Origin: Acanthaster planci
Taxonomy: Eukaryota > Echinodermata > Asteroidea > Valvatida > Acanthasteridae
Length of the DNA: 22,964 nucleotides
Assembly (NCBI RefSeq): GCF_001949145.1
Contig: NW_019091400.1
Coordinates: forward strand, 680,578-703,541
Direction of reading: 5' to 3'
The notes beneath the pieces are model-generated. The model worked only from the letters and a program-made list of their open reading frames with translations, was not told where the DNA came from and did no database searches. How positions within the stretch are numbered: position 1 is the stretch's first letter; every line of letters begins with the position of its first letter. This document shows, piece by piece, positions 1 to 9,300 of this stretch. The translations under genes were made by a program, and so were the position numbers.

Positions 1-665
1 CAGTCTCATACCTTGCTGCATATGTGTATGCTTTTTCACACAGAGCCATCATGGCTGTTTGAATGTATGGTACACGGCTATTTTACCGAGCTGAATACAA
101 ATGCGCGAGTTGGCTCGCTTCTATTGACGCCAGGGAGAAAAAAGACGGGCATTGCCAGGCAAGCTTTGTATTCGGATTGGTAAAATGACTGCTAGTGAAT
201 TCAATGATCTCAATAAGCTGATTAAGGGGACTGCGAGTCCAATTTTTTTATATACGTCCATGGTACGGTATCGTGATGCGAGTTTTTCCGCTGCATGATT
301 AAACGGCCGCTGTGACTCGCCAGTTTCACTTGATCTTGACCGATCATGCGTACGCTAGCACATCTATTCGGAAAGCTCTCACGGTGGTCATACATGATCA
401 CTGGCAATCATGGCGGCTAATATTGAATGCACTGACTGGTAGAGGATGAGCATTGCCTATTTTCTGGGCCAAAATTACAAGTAAATAATCATATTTAATA
501 ACTAAATCCTCTCTAATTTCGAAGAATAACATCTTATCTACGATGAATTTTCGCCTCAGGCATAAGAAATGTGTGAAACCTTACTTTCATGCCCTTGAAA
601 ATCGGCTAGTTTTATTGAGTTCGTATTTACGGATTTTAAATACAAAGCAATGATGATCCTCATAC
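1..665. other. Non-coding stretch left of the THAP-like exon
   Basis: No exon with a recognisable domain was seen on either strand. The second half of a THAP domain would be expected here, because the candidate THAP exon at 666-781 is read leftwards, but I could not find its closing Cys-x2-His and AVPTIF-like part. A TTTATT at about 611-616 is a possible AATAAA polyadenylation signal on the minus strand. It is about 1.3 kb past the stop codon of the BBOX-like gene, too far to assign with confidence. Confidence 0.4.
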
Positions 666-781
666 TTGCTCATCGAAACCCATGTTCGGAATTCTGTCAA
701 ATGTGAAGCCGCGAAGCGAAAGAACTTGCAACGATGGCTCTCACTTGTGTGATTACATCCTGCTGCATAGCAGCCGCCCAT
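666..781 (-). CDS. Candidate THAP zinc-finger exon (partial)
   Basis: Reading from an ATG at 781 on the minus strand gives MGGCYAAGCNHTSESHRCKF, followed by FRF and, further on, TWVSM. This resembles the first half of a THAP DNA-binding domain: an N-terminal Cys-x4-Cys pair, an aromatic F-x-F block where FHxFP is usual, and the conserved Trp. THAP domains are C2CH zinc fingers found in transcription regulators and in P-element or THAP9-type transposases. The reading frame crosses a possible splice donor (AA|GTATGA, donor GT at 665-664), so the exon would end in phase 2. The Pro of the FHxFP block is missing, and the second half (Cys-x2-His, AVPTIF) was not found to the left. It may be a first exon of a gene or transposase that extends out of the window, or a relic. 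The call rests on pattern alone. Confidence 0.45.
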
Positions 782-1929
782 GTGTCCCTTCAAAATGTTA
801 GTCTGAATGGTTGAATTTTTACGTTAAATATTGACTGTTTCGTCCCACACTTTAAGTACAGGAAGGATCCGGTTGCTATGCATGCGGCGTGAGCCAGTGC
901 TAAGAAAGTTGCTTTGACCTCGGCAGGAAGTGACGTTGGCGAATATAGGCACTTAAAGAATGTTAAAGACAGGACCTGATTACATAACACAGTCTTTTAA
1001 AACTATATTTTCTCTAAGAATATTTCCTGTACAAGCCTGGTATGAATATTCAACGTTGACTTAATAAGCACGTACTTCGTAAATTTTATGGAAAAAAATC
1101 AAGTCTGCCTGGTCCAGTTCTTAATGGGTTCATGCTGCAGTGAACAATAGAGGGCACTGCTGCTGTGATGTCATTCAGAGAAAACAGTGATCAGCGTAGA
1201 CCTTCTCTGGTCCGAATTCGATCCCAGAATCTGCTCGATGGAAATCTTTCTGATAAAGGATCACTCTTTCGTTAATATTCAAGTTATTAATCTACAATGA
1301 ATCACCAAAGAAAAGGAAATACTGGACTGTAAAATAAAGTTCTACCAATTTTGGCACAAACCAATGTAGGCCTAACATTAGGTTTTCTCACATCACAGGT
1401 TTACTCATGAATATGTAAATGGCACTGCATTAGAAACCAAAAGACGCAAAAATGACCAAGCAAAAACATATCATAACGTTATTAGGACACAAATGTGCAC
1501 ATGAAGAGTCGTATTAAAAGTCGAATAGTATAGAACCTTTAAACCACAGGCGCAGGACCAATCAGAAAGATCAAACCGTCTTAACATGTTCATTAATTTC
1601 CACATAATAAAATACCTGCCAATACACTAACGTTTCTGATGGGTACATTTGTTTGTGCAATATAGCTACTTTAAGCTACGTGAAATGAGGAAGCGAAATG
1701 GGAACAACTCCTTAAAGCAAAAGCAACAAAAAATTGACCTGATCGTTAATTTCCATCTGGACCATCAGTAAATAACTGTTCTCTGGTCAAACTCTTCAGA
1801 ACTTGCATCTGGTGGTGTAATTCTATAAACCGATTCTCCAGTATTCATGAGTACACGTAACTTAATAGTTGCATGTAATAGAAATCAAGACAACTAGTCA
1901 CTGGTTTCAGTTGAGTTATTGTGGTGTCC
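782..1929. other. 3' flank of BBOX-like copy 1, no gene seen
   Basis: AT-rich sequence with stops in all frames and no recognisable domain. It should contain the 3' untranslated region of the BBOX-like gene, whose stop codon is at 1930-1932. No convincing AATAAA was found on the minus strand close to the stop, so the transcript end cannot be placed. Confidence 0.4.
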
Positions 1930-2093
1930 TTAACCGCTCTTATTTCCAAACTGAATTGTGAGGACACGCAGTCGAGAATTAACCTCATCCCAATCCAGAT
2001 AGCCTCCTTCAACATGGCGACCACCAGCCTCAGTCAACTGAAAGGAGCTGCGGCCATGTAAAACTCGCCAGTTGTTAAGTGACAGGATATCTC
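1930..2093 (-). CDS. BBOX1-like: BBOX-like copy 1, last coding exon (stop at 1930-1932)
   Basis: It starts after CATATAG in phase 1 and ends with TAA at 1932-1930. It encodes GDILSLNNWRVLHGRSSFQL and onward to RLRVLTIQFGNKSG. His439 in VLHGR is the third iron ligand, Arg452 in GGRHVEGGY is the 2-oxoglutarate-binding Arg, and Tyr458 closes the aromatic cage. The intron in front of it is only 208 bp. Confidence 0.88.
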
Positions 2094-5000
2094 CTATATG
2101 CGCGAGAAAGAAAAGAATAGTTTATTCTACGTCCGTCATGGGGAGGGGCACTTTGTGGAATTGTAAAGAGGGAACCAAGGCTACGTTAGCCACTCCGATT
2201 CACACGATCCAAACAGCAAGCCTTACCCGTTCTCATAATACGCCACTGCCGTATGAGTAAACATTTAATCGTCTATCATTTGATTATAGTGCATTCTATA
2301 CCTTTCTTCATTTTGTACTTGAACATATTTTCTGGTTGTTGGAGCATTTTGAAGTATTTCTCAAGGGCGCGGTAAATAGGCAGCACCTGGTCAACGGGAA
2401 CTCGGAGCATGGGGTCCCGGCTGTGATTACTGATGGCAATTGTCTCGATGTTGCCACGTTCGTTTAACCTGCCAAAGAGGAGAAGCCCATTGAGATCTCC
2501 TAGGCCCCCATGCATTACCATAAGTATAGATCACTGAAAGGCTATTGAATGTCAAAAAGTCTACATCAATGGTCCAGATTTTGACCGGGCAAACTGAATG
2601 ATAATTTTGGCGTTATGACATTGTCCTGCACGCACTGTAAAGAAAAAAAGATACAAAACAAAAACCTGGGCAGTATTTACCAAAAGAAGGACGAATTATC
2701 AACTACCTGTTCTGTCTCCCGGAAAAAGTATCGGAAAGAGGGTGACAGGATATCTGGGCCGGGCGGTCAGTCATTCCGAATATACTGTCCGAGAAGGCGG
2801 GTCTGTACGGGAACGGAATCTCCGATAGCCTTTGCACGGTTATGCCACGGTCCCCGTGCCAGCAAAACGACCAAAGACCACAGGCCACTCGTACTAAGCA
2901 GCATTTGTGTGAGTGCCACCAGCATCGAGGGATGGCACATACGCTATGATTGAAGGAACAAGACAGTGCAAGAACAATCCCGTTGTAGCAAGGGAACTTT
3001 TGAACAAAAGGACAAGCCGAACAAGCAAAACCTTGTCATGTTTTCCTCAGGTTTGCGGTGGAGGCTTATCTCTCGACGTACATTTTATCATCTGAAAGTA
3101 AGAAGAGAACACCCACTTGATAACTGGACGCCTGGTGTGCGTGTAATAACGTCCAAAGCAGTCTATTCCCTTGTCCGAATATTCAAACGAGTAGGTCGTC
3201 AGGAGACGAAATGCTTCCGGGTCAATTTCCTTCAGATCCATGGCGACCTTGAAGCCGTCCGAAATGAGGTTTTCGCCTCCTTCCCCTTCGGCCTGCTCGA
3301 TGCAGTGCAGCATTATGATCTACCAAATAAAACACAACTGCTCCGAGTACATGTATCTTTTTAACTTACAACACATGTACTAGCAGCTACTGCACAAAAG
3401 CGCCTATATTTTGCCGAAAAAGAGATGGGCACCCTTTAAATCTGGCAGCATTGCCACGCAATTCAATGGGCACAACATAGATATAGGCACACTAGTCTGA
3501 ATTCATTCGCCCTTCCAGATTTCAAATTCAAACCTTCGTGCATCCAACGCCCGTAACTTCACTGCTGAATTTTTCAGCAGTTTCCTTCTGCTCCAACAAA
3601 GTCTCGTAAGTTCAAAGTAATGCCACCCTGTATGTTTGTAGGGCAGAGTGGTGTCAGAATAGCCCAATCTTTTTGTTGCAACATTATACATAAACAAATG
3701 AATTGCTGACTTTATCGAATGCGCATGCAGTCACCTATTGCATAGACAGTATTCACGAGTCTGCCATTTTGAACTGAAAGCAAGGTCAACTTTTCATTTC
3801 AGGAATATGAGTTTAAAAATCAGGACAGTGTCTATTACAACTTAATATTCATTTACTGTCAAATAATCTAAAATTTGTGATAAAATGTGTCTAAATGTTC
3901 TGAGCCACCTATGAAAATGAAAAAGAGGCTTGAAACCCTAAATAGTCTGGCACCATCCTTTTTATAGAATTAAGTTGAATATGATAGATTAAGGGAATAC
4001 AAATTTGAATAAAATCTGGTACACTGCGTTCTTTACATTCACGTGAAGACAAGAATTTGAATTCTCCACACTAAAAACACTGTTTTTATACCTCGTGATA
4101 CGGGGCAAGATTTTGCTTATTTACTTAAGAGACACCTTGCAACAACGACTGTTCGTTAATGGAAAGAAGGACACAAAGGAACCAGTCCATTCCAGAAATG
4201 GTCGCTATGCAAAAGCTTGCCCGAATCATGATGTATAACAACAATTCAAATTGTTACGTTTATGTGCAATCAAATAACTCAGTGTACCAAATGTCGCAAA
4301 TGGCTTATTGAAAATAGCTTCCCCGTGAATAAGGTCTATTCCTTTAGCCAGATGTCAAACTGTACTTTCATTTAATCGTCGAACACGTTTTTCCTGGTAT
4401 GCTTGCCCTTTTCTCGCTTATCTTGACTTTTAGATATCGTCCAATTAAGGGCAAAATCATACTTATAGCGAAAGTGAACGTTAAATTGTAACATCCAATC
4501 AAACATTCGTCCTGAGATTTCGCGAAATTTGAGCACACCTTCGCTGTACCGGTGATGTTCGGTGACCTTAATATTGATTCGCTTCCTATTTTACCCATTC
4601 CAACTGCGAACTTTAATGTTGGTTCCTTTTTGGCTGACTGTGTGTTTGTGTTCAAAGTTCAATTGATGGTGTGGCATTAGTTTTAGATACTGCACTGTTT
4701 CAAGCAAAACAGGCACATGTACACGTATGGTTTAAATGTTGAACTGATTTCAAGCTTACATCTACATGTAACGTGTCAACGATTTGTGATTATTCTAATA
4801 AAAATTACATCAATATTACACACTATAATACAGTAATATTAAATTAAGAATTTGACGACTGTGTCCGTGGAGTTTGAAAGGAATAAAGAGTAATGTCACA
4901 TTTCTATCTGTTCATTTGCCACTGGCTTAAATGGGACAACAGTTACATGAATATTGATTGTACTAACTGTATTCTGAGCTCCCCCACACGAAACGTATAC

Positions 5001-6327
5001 GTGCAACTCTTACCCCGGGTTGCCGCAAGTAGTACGTCAAGTCGTTGTGCAACTTTAAAGCACCAGTTGTGTATCCGATGTTGGTTGTACCATATTTATT
5101 CTTGACCTGAAAAGTATTTCTGCAGAGGAAAACACTGCACCTAGCAACATTCATCTGTAATACCTTTTATATATTTAGGTAAAAATTTTCAAACGCATGT
5201 ATTTTTCTTGTTGAACGAGATAATACCACAAAGGTGAAAACGCTAATAATCTGTAGCGGTGAATATTGATTCACTGAGAGGTTGTAGTGAATTATAGGAA
5301 TTTTGTTTGCAGATTTGACTGTTTTTTGAGTGGCTAAGCGTATTACACAGTTGGGTTACACAAGGGACAGAAATGTAACTAAACTTCGTCTGCGTGAATG
5401 GATCCTTACGTTTACAATGGCTTAGTAAAAAACACAATGTTGTCGACCTTAAGTCCTATATGGTAACAATCTGGTCCTCTACCTATGTATGGCAAGAAGA
5501 CTATTTGACAAATCTGGCACGAACCCGAAACATGTTGGTTGAAGATAAGCCACTCGTTTGGCAAGCTTTTGCAACTGACCAACCTCAGCTGGACTTTCTC
5601 TTACTACAGCCATCCCACGAATTACCAGCTCCACCAGCCACACGTAGAGGGCCCGGTCGTCTGCAAGCAACTCACCAAAATCTGAGAAATGTGGTGTGGC
5701 GCTAGCGCCCCAGAAACTTAACTTGGGATCGAGCAGCTGGTCGTCCCCAGACTCTTCAAAGCGATAGAACCTCAGCCAATCCGTTGAAAATTGGCTCTGG
5801 TGGTCGTCATCCCATTGGACACTTAGCTTCCTCCCGTCGGCAGATATTTCAGCGGATTCGGCGGCTACGTCAGCGTTGACTACCTGCGCGCTGGGCAAAC
5901 GGGACAGGGCAGCTGGATGGAAACATTCTGGACAGTGGCAATGGTCTCGCAGCCAGACGAATGGAAAGGTCTGACTCTCAGCACCACCTTCCCAGGAAAC
6001 AAGGAGTTGCTTCTTCTTGGTGTCCACCTCCACGTTGGTTAGTATCTTGCAGCCATTCTTGCCAGGGTCAGCTGGTGCCGCCTCACAGGTTAGTGGCTGC
6101 GGTGGAACAGTGAAGAATTGTGATGACTGTGTGCAGTAAAGCTTGGCAGAAGCCTTCGACAAAGTCTCCTGCTGGTAAAAAGAGTGACAAAAGAACGGAG
6201 GCTGGCCGGCGTTTTCCTTGGGCAGTGTACTCCGCGTGAGATCAAACATGGAAAAGACACGTCTATGTTTGATCTGCACTCGCGAGAAAAACCGAGCCAA
6301 AGTCCCGCCTACAAATGTGGAGGCCAT
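1930..6327 (-). CDS. BBOX1-like: Gamma-butyrobetaine dioxygenase-like protein, copy 1 (complete, 5 coding exons)
   Basis: Coding exons, in order of transcription: 6327-5525, 5119-5014, 3319-3117, 2468-2302 and 2093-1930. All introns are GT-AG and phases match, giving about 480 residues. The family uses Fe(II), 2-oxoglutarate and O2 to hydroxylate gamma-butyrobetaine to carnitine (BBOX1) or trimethyllysine (TMLHE). Visible features: an N-terminal GBBH-like domain with Zn ligands C130, C132, C135 and H176; a TauD-type fold with iron ligands H292-x-D294 and H439; Arg452 for 2-oxoglutarate; and the C-terminal motif GYLDWDEVNSRLRVL. That C-terminus is typical of BBOX rather than TMLHE. Relative to the human enzyme (387 residues, numbering from memory), a constant offset of 90-94 lines up all these residues. 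The protein carries about 90 extra residues at the N-terminus, basic and rich in Arg and Ser, suggesting mitochondrial import (inferred). The start ATG has a good context (A at -3, G at +4) and lies 10 nt after a splice-acceptor-like site. Substrate specificity cannot be settled from sequence. Confidence 0.88.
2302..2468 (-). CDS. BBOX1-like: BBOX-like copy 1, coding exon 4
   Basis: This 167-nt exon runs from acceptor CTTTGGCAG to donor GTATAG and enters in phase 2 and leaves in phase 1. It encodes residues 372-426, beginning LNERGNIETIAISNHSRDPM, then LRVPVDQVLPIYRALEKYF. This corresponds to the RINFNNATRD...VPVERV region of human BBOX1, which borders the substrate pocket. The exon has the same length and phases as its counterpart in copy 2 (14755-14921), with 43 of 55 residues identical. 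Confidence 0.88.
2469..3116 (-). other. Intron 3 of BBOX-like copy 1, with a GC-rich block
   Basis: A 648-bp intron. The part from about 2700 to 2930 is clearly richer in G+C and CpG than the AT-rich surroundings and stays open in more than one frame on both strands, including a + frame at 2615-2953. No protein family was recognised in any of these frames. It may be the remnant of an inserted element. Confidence 0.4.
3117..3319 (-). CDS. BBOX1-like: BBOX-like copy 1, coding exon 3
   Basis: This 203-nt exon (67 codons plus two bases) runs from acceptor TTTATTTGGTAG to donor GTGGGT. It encodes IIMLHCIEQAEGEGGENLIS and continues DGFKVAMDLKEIDPEAFRLL, part of the double-stranded beta-helix core after the HxD strand. 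The LHCI-x-Q, GGEN and DGFKVA blocks are strongly conserved in BBOX and TMLHE proteins. The exon start is phase 0 and its end phase 2. The last two bases (AA) join to G in the next exon to make Lys371. Confidence 0.87.
3320..5013 (-). other. Intron 2 of BBOX-like copy 1
   Basis: A 1694-bp AT-rich intron without a recognised gene. It contains a perfect short hairpin at 3561-3581 with nine-base arms (ACTGCTGAA / TTCAGCAGT) and a TTT loop. Stretches open in one frame, such as minus 3697-3503 and 4655-4368, match no family I recognise. Confidence 0.5.
5014..5119 (-). CDS. BBOX1-like: BBOX-like copy 1, coding exon 2 (iron-binding HxD)
   Basis: This 106-nt exon (one base plus 35 codons) runs from acceptor CTCTGCAG to donor GTAAGA. 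It encodes NTFQVKNKYGTTNIGYTTGA followed by LKLHNDLTYY and LRQPG. The HND at residues 292-294 supplies two of the three iron ligands (HTD in human BBOX1). Tyr284 matches aromatic-cage Tyr194 of the human enzyme, and Phe271 takes the place of Trp181. The LTYY here differs from the LPYY frequent in relatives. A second AG lies 13 nt inside the exon (TTTTCAG) but would remove the NTFQ residues that the family keeps. Confidence 0.85.
5120..5524 (-). other. Intron 1 of BBOX-like copy 1
   Basis: A 405-bp intron separating the first coding exon from the HxD exon. It starts with a weak donor, GTTCGT, and ends TTCCTCTGCAG. Nothing else was recognised in it. Confidence 0.65.
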
Positions 6328-6337
6328 CTTGGTTTGG
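5525..6337 (-). CDS. BBOX1-like: BBOX-like copy 1, first coding exon (coding part 6327-5525)
   Basis: It encodes residues 1-267 and two bases of codon 268. Residues 1 to about 95 are a poorly structured, basic leader (MASTFVGGTLARFFSRVQIK at the start). Residues 96-190 form the GBBH-like zinc domain with WLRDHCHCPEC (C130, C132, C135) and H176 in DDDHQSQF. Residues 200-267 begin the catalytic domain (KLAKRVAYL...CF). The donor (GG|GTTCGT at 5524-5519) is weak, but joining there to exon 2 gives the G-N-T-F-Q-V expected for the family (human YGHTWQV). Upstream of the ATG, ten T residues followed by CAG (minus strand, ending at 6338) form a good splice acceptor, so the exon probably starts at 6337 after a 5'UTR intron. 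The frame stays open upstream to an ATG at 6483, but that stretch reads through the polypyrimidine tract and is unlikely to be translated. Confidence 0.85.
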
Positions 6338-8005
6338 CTGAAAAAAAAAATCCAAAATGCATGTAAAGTACACAAGTCAGTTGTGCAATACAAACCGGGC
6401 CCATCACCATAGAGTCTGATGTCTGACTGTCCGCTGATGAGTGTTCGGTTGCATAACAAAAGGACAACCGCCAAGTTATACATTAGATGGTCATGCTGGC
6501 TTTACGAGCTAGGAAATTCTTGGCACTGAGTAAAATCCCCGAATAGTCAGTGAATCACTATCCTACTGGAACTGCAGTGGGCTCGGAACTAGATACCGCT
6601 CACTGAATATGAACCGCGACAGTTCATCACGAGGTCACGAAGTAAGATGTGTTAACAGATTAGTGTTTGAAAATTCAGCGGTGGAGGGACAAAGTAAGAT
6701 TGGTCTGATATTTAACCACAAAAGAGGGACATGACGTCGGGATATGCGGTCGTAGTTTGTGTCTGTGCCACTAGTTGACTTACCACGGGCTGGCCGCCCT
6801 TACAAAATCAAAAGAATAATTCACAAAGTGTTTAAAAATCTCAAGGAACTATTCAAGAACCAACTAATCTGAATACTACTTCTAAAAATAATTTAAAACA
6901 CCCCCCGTGAATACCAATGGCTGTACAGACCAAGTGCGAAGATCCGGTAAGCTTACGTCATCCAGACAAAATGGATGGGCTACAGGTGGATGGATAAGGA
7001 CATGGACTAGTCCATCGGCACAAGTAAAAGTCGTACAAACAAATACCAGTCACAATCCCGGCCGGTTCCCTGACTCCAGTTCCAATTGGGAAGTGTTTTG
7101 CATACAGTAACGGCCTCTTTTGTAGTTTGTTAGCCAGGCTGAAGGGCACCATTACTTTGACACACGTTTTTCTTTATGCTGTTTCTACTAATGGCGTCTA
7201 CTCCGTCCCCCATGAAACCAACAAGCCAGCCTATAAGCCTGCGATCCGCCATGAATCGCAACTGCAATGTTCACAAGGAATGAACTCAAAGGGAAGCTGC
7301 TATAAACAAACAATTCGCACTGCAAAAAGGACTAAAATCTTAAAATTACACAACGTTACAAAAGACGTAATACTCACACCGTTCGTGCAAAGTTTGCTTG
7401 GGCTAGCTGTAGAGGGCGAGTTGCCCGCACGCCCTAACAAAATAGAGGGATCCCAATACGACGCTTTTAGCGTCGATCTGCGCACTTCTGCGTTTGAAAA
7501 CGAGGCTGTATGTGTCAATGTCAATTCTTAATACGATCAGACGATTGAAAGTAAGGAGTCAAGAAACAAATAGGCCTACATAAAAGTATGTTAAATTCAG
7601 ACTTTTCAGGCTGCAAATTTTTGTGGAAGAGTCTTTCAGGATAACTCGACACGTAATATCAAGAGGAAAAAAACGACAATTTACCGCGAACTTAAACTAC
7701 CTGCGATGGTCATGTATCTTGTGCAGTGGGCGTGGTTAAAACTGAAGTGGTGTCACACTTACGAACGGGATACTGCATGTACTGTGTCGACTCCGCGGGC
7801 GCGCGCAACGAAGTTCAACACAGAGAGCCTCGGTTTCGATGCGGACATGCGCAGACGGCGCTAATGTCAAATCCCTCTGTAGTCTGATTCCCAGACCAAA
7901 AAACTGTACATATGGGAAATTCAAGTGACTACCATGGTTTACTACAGTTTGATCAACATCGCCCGAGCGATGAATGGTTTAGACTTTGATTCGACTATTT
8001 TGGAG
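6338..8005. other. 5' flank of BBOX-like copy 1, possible untranslated first exon
   Basis: The acceptor at 6338-6339 predicts a 5'UTR exon upstream on the minus strand. Two donors are possible: ACGGT|GTGAGT (exon end 7378, donor GT 7377-7376), a strong match, and CGCAG|GTAGTT near 7700. A CpG-rich patch at about 7790-7860 and another at about 7390-7480 could mark the promoter. A perfect hairpin (CGACGCT, TTT, AGCGTCG) lies at 7459-7475. No TATA box or coding domain is evident. The placement is inference. Confidence 0.3.
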
Positions 8006-8325
8006 TCAGGACCTAGAGTGTAGCCGTCCACTGCTGGTTATCGATAACAGATTTAATTTGTCTGTACGAAGGTAACCATTTGCATTATTGTAAGAGATGT
8101 CTCTCCGATTGCCATGTTTGATGAATAAGAACAAGACCTTCATGGCAAAGTGTAAGTTCACACCAGGCTTAAAGGCACTTGGTCCTCACCATTAGAATTA
8201 ATATAATCAAAGTTATTAGCAACAATTCTGGCTGCTGTTTTTTGTAGCCTAAAAAGAGTCTTCCTGTAAGTCATTGAGCAGTTGCCCCACACAGAACTGG
8301 CATATTCCAGACATGGCTGAATGGT
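8006..8325 (-). mobile_element. Non-LTR retrotransposon (CR1/L2/Jockey-like) RT C-terminal fragment, decayed
   Basis: From 8325 on the minus strand the frame gives TIQPCLEYASSVWGNCSMTY followed by LFRLQKTAARIVANN. This is the LEYASSVWGNC...LQ...AAR-I signature found just after the reverse transcriptase palm in CR1/L2-like LINEs. A stop and frame change near 8155 are followed by HFAMKVLFLFIKHG and, further on, RRDISYNNAN. These resemble the next conserved blocks of the same region (MHxAMxVxKCxxG and a later NTR-like block). The fragment has frameshifts and stops and encodes nothing functional. Its other parts may be at 10930-11079. Confidence 0.7.
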
Positions 8326-8426
8326 TATTTGTACAAGATATTAAGAAGACCATTGTTAATGACTTGTCTTAGTCGACCAAGGAAATGAATCTTAAGCAGC
8401 TGTCTCGTTCATACGTGGGATGGTGA

Positions 8427-8447
8427 TACCCCACAGGTGGTGGGGTA
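8427..8447. repeat. Perfect short inverted repeat
   Basis: TACCCCAC and GTGGGGTA are exact reverse complements separated by AGGTG. The hairpin lies about 100 bp beyond the minus-strand LINE fragment, within unassigned sequence. No function is evident. Confidence 0.6.
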
Positions 8448-8787
8448 CGCCTAAATTTTAAGTTAAGGGTATATCGCTCCGGTGATTAAGATACTCCAAA
8501 TAAAGATCAAAAATTGGCACAAGGAATTATTCTCACTGTATATTAGAGTTTATTTATTGCTATTTGAAATCAAGTTGAGAAATTAAGGACTGCCCCAATA
8601 TTAAGATTGTGTATCAATCTAGTCAAATCTAATTATATGATATTTTGTACTAAACAACAAAATTACATTCAAACTTTCCCTTTGGTATGAAATGGCAAAA
8701 CGTTGAATAAAGTAACAAGTACAACATTTTTTGGTATAGATATAAATGAGAACTAATCTTGGAGGAGTCATATAAGTGTAGTCTCGA

Positions 8788-9300
8788 GTAAAGTATCAAA
8801 AGGTATTGGTATAATGAACCGTTTAAAGTCTCTGTATAACTCTGTATAATTCTTTTGTGCTACCGTATTTGAATTATTGTATTTTGACATGAGGAGGTCC
8901 TTTATCTAATTGTGACCAATTTTACAACTTACAGAAACGTGCTGTCCGAATAATTTCTCATGCTGGATATTACGACCACACGACCCCATTGTTCTCTAAA
9001 CATAAAGTGCTAAAGGTATTTGACCTTTATAAATATCAGTAGGTAAATTCATGTATAAATGTATGAATTATAAGCTGCCACTATATTTTAAATCATACTT
9101 TAAACTTACCTCAAATGTTCACTAATATCGTACCAGAAGTACCTCTCAAAAGCACTTATATGTTGATGCCAATAGAACTTCATTACACAAAGATAGTCTT
9201 GTACAATGCGGTGTCCAATACTGGAATAGCCTAAATGAAATTATAAAAGCAGCAGCCACTTTATCAACATTTGCTCTAAAGTTGAAAAATCTAATAATTT
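8788..9300 (+). mobile_element. Non-LTR retrotransposon RT C-terminal fragment, plus strand, decayed
   Basis: In the + frames one reads KVSKGIGIMNRLKSLYNS, then FVLPYLNYC, LQKRAVRIISHAGYYDHTTP with LFSKHKVLKVFDLYKYQ, and in another frame KCMNYKLPLYFKSYFKLTSN. These are successive blocks of the C-terminal end of a LINE open reading frame (YLNYC, LQKRAVRII, P-LF--LKVL-, Y-NY-LP-YF). Stops near 8893 and 9041 and at least one frame change show that it is dead. The orientation is opposite to the neighbouring LINE fragments, and the wording of the motifs is different, so it is probably another family or a separate insertion. Confidence 0.75.

Noticed and set aside
1195-1240. Possible tRNA T-arm (TTCGATCCC)
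   Set aside because: No acceptor stem, anticodon arm or D-arm could be paired around it.
1930-6327. Annotation of copy 1 as trimethyllysine dioxygenase (TMLHE)
   Set aside because: The C-terminal GYLDWDEVNSRLRVL is of the BBOX type; the mitochondrial-like leader alone is not sufficient to favour TMLHE.
6328-6483. Longer N-terminus of copy 1 starting at the ATG at 6483
   Set aside because: The extra residues are read through a ten-T polypyrimidine tract and CAG that form a splice acceptor just before the ATG at 6327, which has a better start context.
7127-7531. 134-codon open frame on the + strand
   Set aside because: No recognisable domain, no plausible splice context and low-complexity residue use; probably chance.
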